DNA of 6,788 nt from a candidate division GN15 bacterium (GTDB taxonomy: Bacteria > Zixibacteria > MSB-5A5 > GN15 > FEB-12), in contig WJKG01000293.1 of NCBI GenBank assembly GCA_014729205.1, forward strand, positions 1-6,788, written 5' to 3'. Shown here in pieces: positions 5,518 to 6,788 of this stretch; the first letter of the stretch is position 1; every line of letters begins with the position of its first letter. The notes under the pieces were generated by a model, which saw nothing but the letters and a program-made list of their open reading frames with translations, was not told the origin of the DNA and did no database searches. Made by a program: the position numbers and the translations under genes.

Positions 5518-6788
5518 CTACTGTTGCCAGTCTGAGAGGTGGATGATCTGGTGCGCCGTCTGTTTGACATCGAGTTGACGATACACGAAGTCGATCAGAT
5601 CGGGACCATACTTGGAGAGGAAGTATAGCAGGTTCAACGATCGCTCCTGCAGATTGCGATTGGTGTACACGCCGTTCTGGAGGCGATAGATGCGCTCTCG
5701 GGTTTGCTTCTGACGCTTCTTATGGGCGCTGAAGACCTTGCCTTTGAAGTTGTTCAGGGCGTAGTCGACTTTGCCACGAGTCTGCTTGCCAAAATCCTTG
5801 AGCGAGGGATCAAACTCCAGAGCATCATCCATGAACTCATTGAAATGCTCCAGGACGTCGTTCTGCAACGAGTCGAACTTCTTCTCCAGATCGCTCGGGA
5901 AGCTCTGAGCAAGCACGCGGTTGATGGCCTGCTCGACATCGCCGGTGAGGTCATCGAACCCAATATGGTACTCCTCCATGAGCTTTTCGAACCGCGTCTC
6001 CAGCAGCGTCGCACTGGGGCGGGCACTGTGGCACGGTGGCGGCAAATGGAATAGTCTGAAAACCGGGTTGACCTGGGCAAGGTAGGCGATCTCCGAAGGG
6101 CCGCCCTTTTGCGCCACTACCGGGAACAGGTGTGACTGAAAGACGGGGCGCGTGATGACATCGGGCGAGAACTTCTCCGGGTGCTCATCGAGTGCTGCAA
6201 GCAACTCGTCCTCGGTAAAGTGCTGCTCTCCGACCATGAAGCCGTCTTCAACCCTCGCCACCGGTTTGCGGCCATCGAGATTGTAGAAGAGGTGCGTGGC
6301 GTCCTCGGACTTTTCCACCTGGATATGGTAGCCGCTTTGCACCAGTTCGTTGTTGGTCTGTGTCAGCGTTTCGCGAAGGTCGCTTTGTTTGTTGAGAGTG
6401 CGACGGAAGAAGTCACGAGAGAAGCGCTTGACCTCGGGATCACCGGGTGAGAACATGACAAGCCCATACTTGCCCAGCAGTCGGGACCACAGCTTGCCAA
6501 ACGCGGTTGCGAAGGTGTCGGAGCTGCTATAGCACTCCTCAACCATGTTGTACAGGTCCGGTGTGAAGTCTGTATCGCCGAGCGCCTCTTTCAGTTGCGC
6601 GATAGCGTTCTTGCGAGCCTCGGCATGCGAGAAGCTGATTTCAGCCACCGGCAGTTCGATAGCCGGTTTGCCGTCGTAAGTGATCTGGACCGGCTCGGTC
6701 TTGCGGTCCAGCAACCGGGTATTGTTGACCTCCTCGAAGTCGTGATCGTCGGCTGCAATCCAGAAGATCGGAACAACGTCGCGCTCGA
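5518..6788 (-). CDS. bshC: Bacillithiol biosynthesis cysteine-adding enzyme BshC, 5' partial
   Basis: The last enzyme of bacillithiol synthesis, thought to join cysteine to GlcN-malate in the cytosol. 422 codons are visible and the frame is open through the right edge. BshC proteins are about 540 residues, so roughly 110-120 N-terminal residues are missing. Near the edge the Pro-Ile-Phe-Trp-Ile-Ala-Ala-Asp-Asp-His-Asp-Phe-Glu-Glu-Val-Asn segment (about 6721-6774) matches the conserved family block Pro-Val-Phe-Trp-X-Ala-X-Glu-Asp-His-Asp. This rules out the TTG at 6714 as a start. Further on are Arg-Pro-Val-Phe-Gln (about 6134-6150), the family signature Gly-Gly-Pro-Ser-Glu-Ile-Ala-Tyr (6082-6105) and Arg-Pro-Ser-Ala-Thr-Leu-Leu-Glu (about 5998-6021). 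A charged helical stretch, probably coiled coil, covers about 5680-5900. The C-terminal Leu-Tyr-Phe-Leu-X-Lys-Tyr-Gly-Pro-Asp block lies near 5600-5630. The TAG stop is one base from the bshA ATG. No break is seen. Confidence 0.94.
   Translation of the reverse strand, partial: ERDVVPIFWIAADDHDFEEVNNTRLLDRKTEPVQITYDGKPAIELPVAEISFSHAEARKNAIAQLKEALGDTDFTPDLYNMVEECYSSSDTFATAFGKLWSRLLGKYGLVMFSPGDPEVKRFSRDFFRRTLNKQSDLRETLTQTNNELVQSGYHIQVEKSEDATHLFYNLDGRKPVARVEDGFMVGEQHFTEDELLAALDEHPEKFSPDVITRPVFQSHLFPVVAQKGGPSEIAYLAQVNPVFRLFHLPPPCHSARPSATLLETRFEKLMEEYHIGFDDLTGDVEQAINRVLAQSFPSDLEKKFDSLQNDVLEHFNEFMDDALEFDPSLKDFGKQTRGKVDYALNNFKGKVFSAHKKRQKQTRERIYRLQNGVYTNRNLQERSLNLLYFLSKYGPDLIDFVYRQLDVKQTAHQIIHLSDWQQ

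Noticed and set aside
6712..6714. TTG at 6714 as the start of bshC
   Set aside because: Conserved BshC residues, including Phe-Trp-Ile-Ala and Asp-His-Asp, continue upstream to the window edge.

Overview
The window carries five protein-coding genes in two convergent groups. One gene on the plus strand (left) encodes a very large c/b-type cytochrome. Four genes on the minus strand (right) encode a complete bacillithiol biosynthesis cluster (bshC-bshA-bshB1) followed by a small GYD-like protein. The two outermost genes are cut by the window edges: the cytochrome lacks its N-terminus and BshC lacks roughly its first 100-120 residues.

Layout. Positions 3-2504 (+): a multiheme cytochrome with 16 CXXCH sites in the visible part, fused to a six-helix membrane cytochrome b domain. 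Positions 2505-3064: about 560 bases with no convincing gene, holding an inverted pair of a dispersed palindromic repeat (2545-2691) and several hairpins. Positions 3065-3427 (-): a GYD-like protein with a good ribosome binding site and a candidate promoter in the AT-rich spacer at 3577-3606. Positions 3656-4393 (-): bshB1. Positions 4383-5516 (-): bshA. Positions 5518-6788 (-): bshC, partial. The three bsh genes overlap or abut and almost certainly form one operon whose promoter lies beyond the right edge.

How the genes work together. BshA joins malate to GlcNAc, BshB1 deacetylates the product, and BshC adds cysteine to give bacillithiol, a low-molecular-weight thiol used for redox buffering and detoxification. 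The cytochrome has the architecture of an inner-membrane quinol:cytochrome c oxidoreductase in which a di-heme b domain is joined to its own periplasmic multiheme wire, as in Geobacter CbcL but with many more hemes. It would pass electrons from the quinone pool to the periplasm or beyond. Sequence alone does not connect the two groups functionally.

Organism. Bacillithiol genes occur in Firmicutes, Deinococcus-Thermus, Bacteroidota/Chlorobi and related phyla. A bacillithiol cluster next to a large multiheme c/b fusion, with moderately high GC and Shine-Dalgarno sites, suggests an anaerobic or facultative Gram-negative bacterium of the FCB group or a candidate phylum near it (for example Zixibacteria). 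This placement is inference and not proven by the window.
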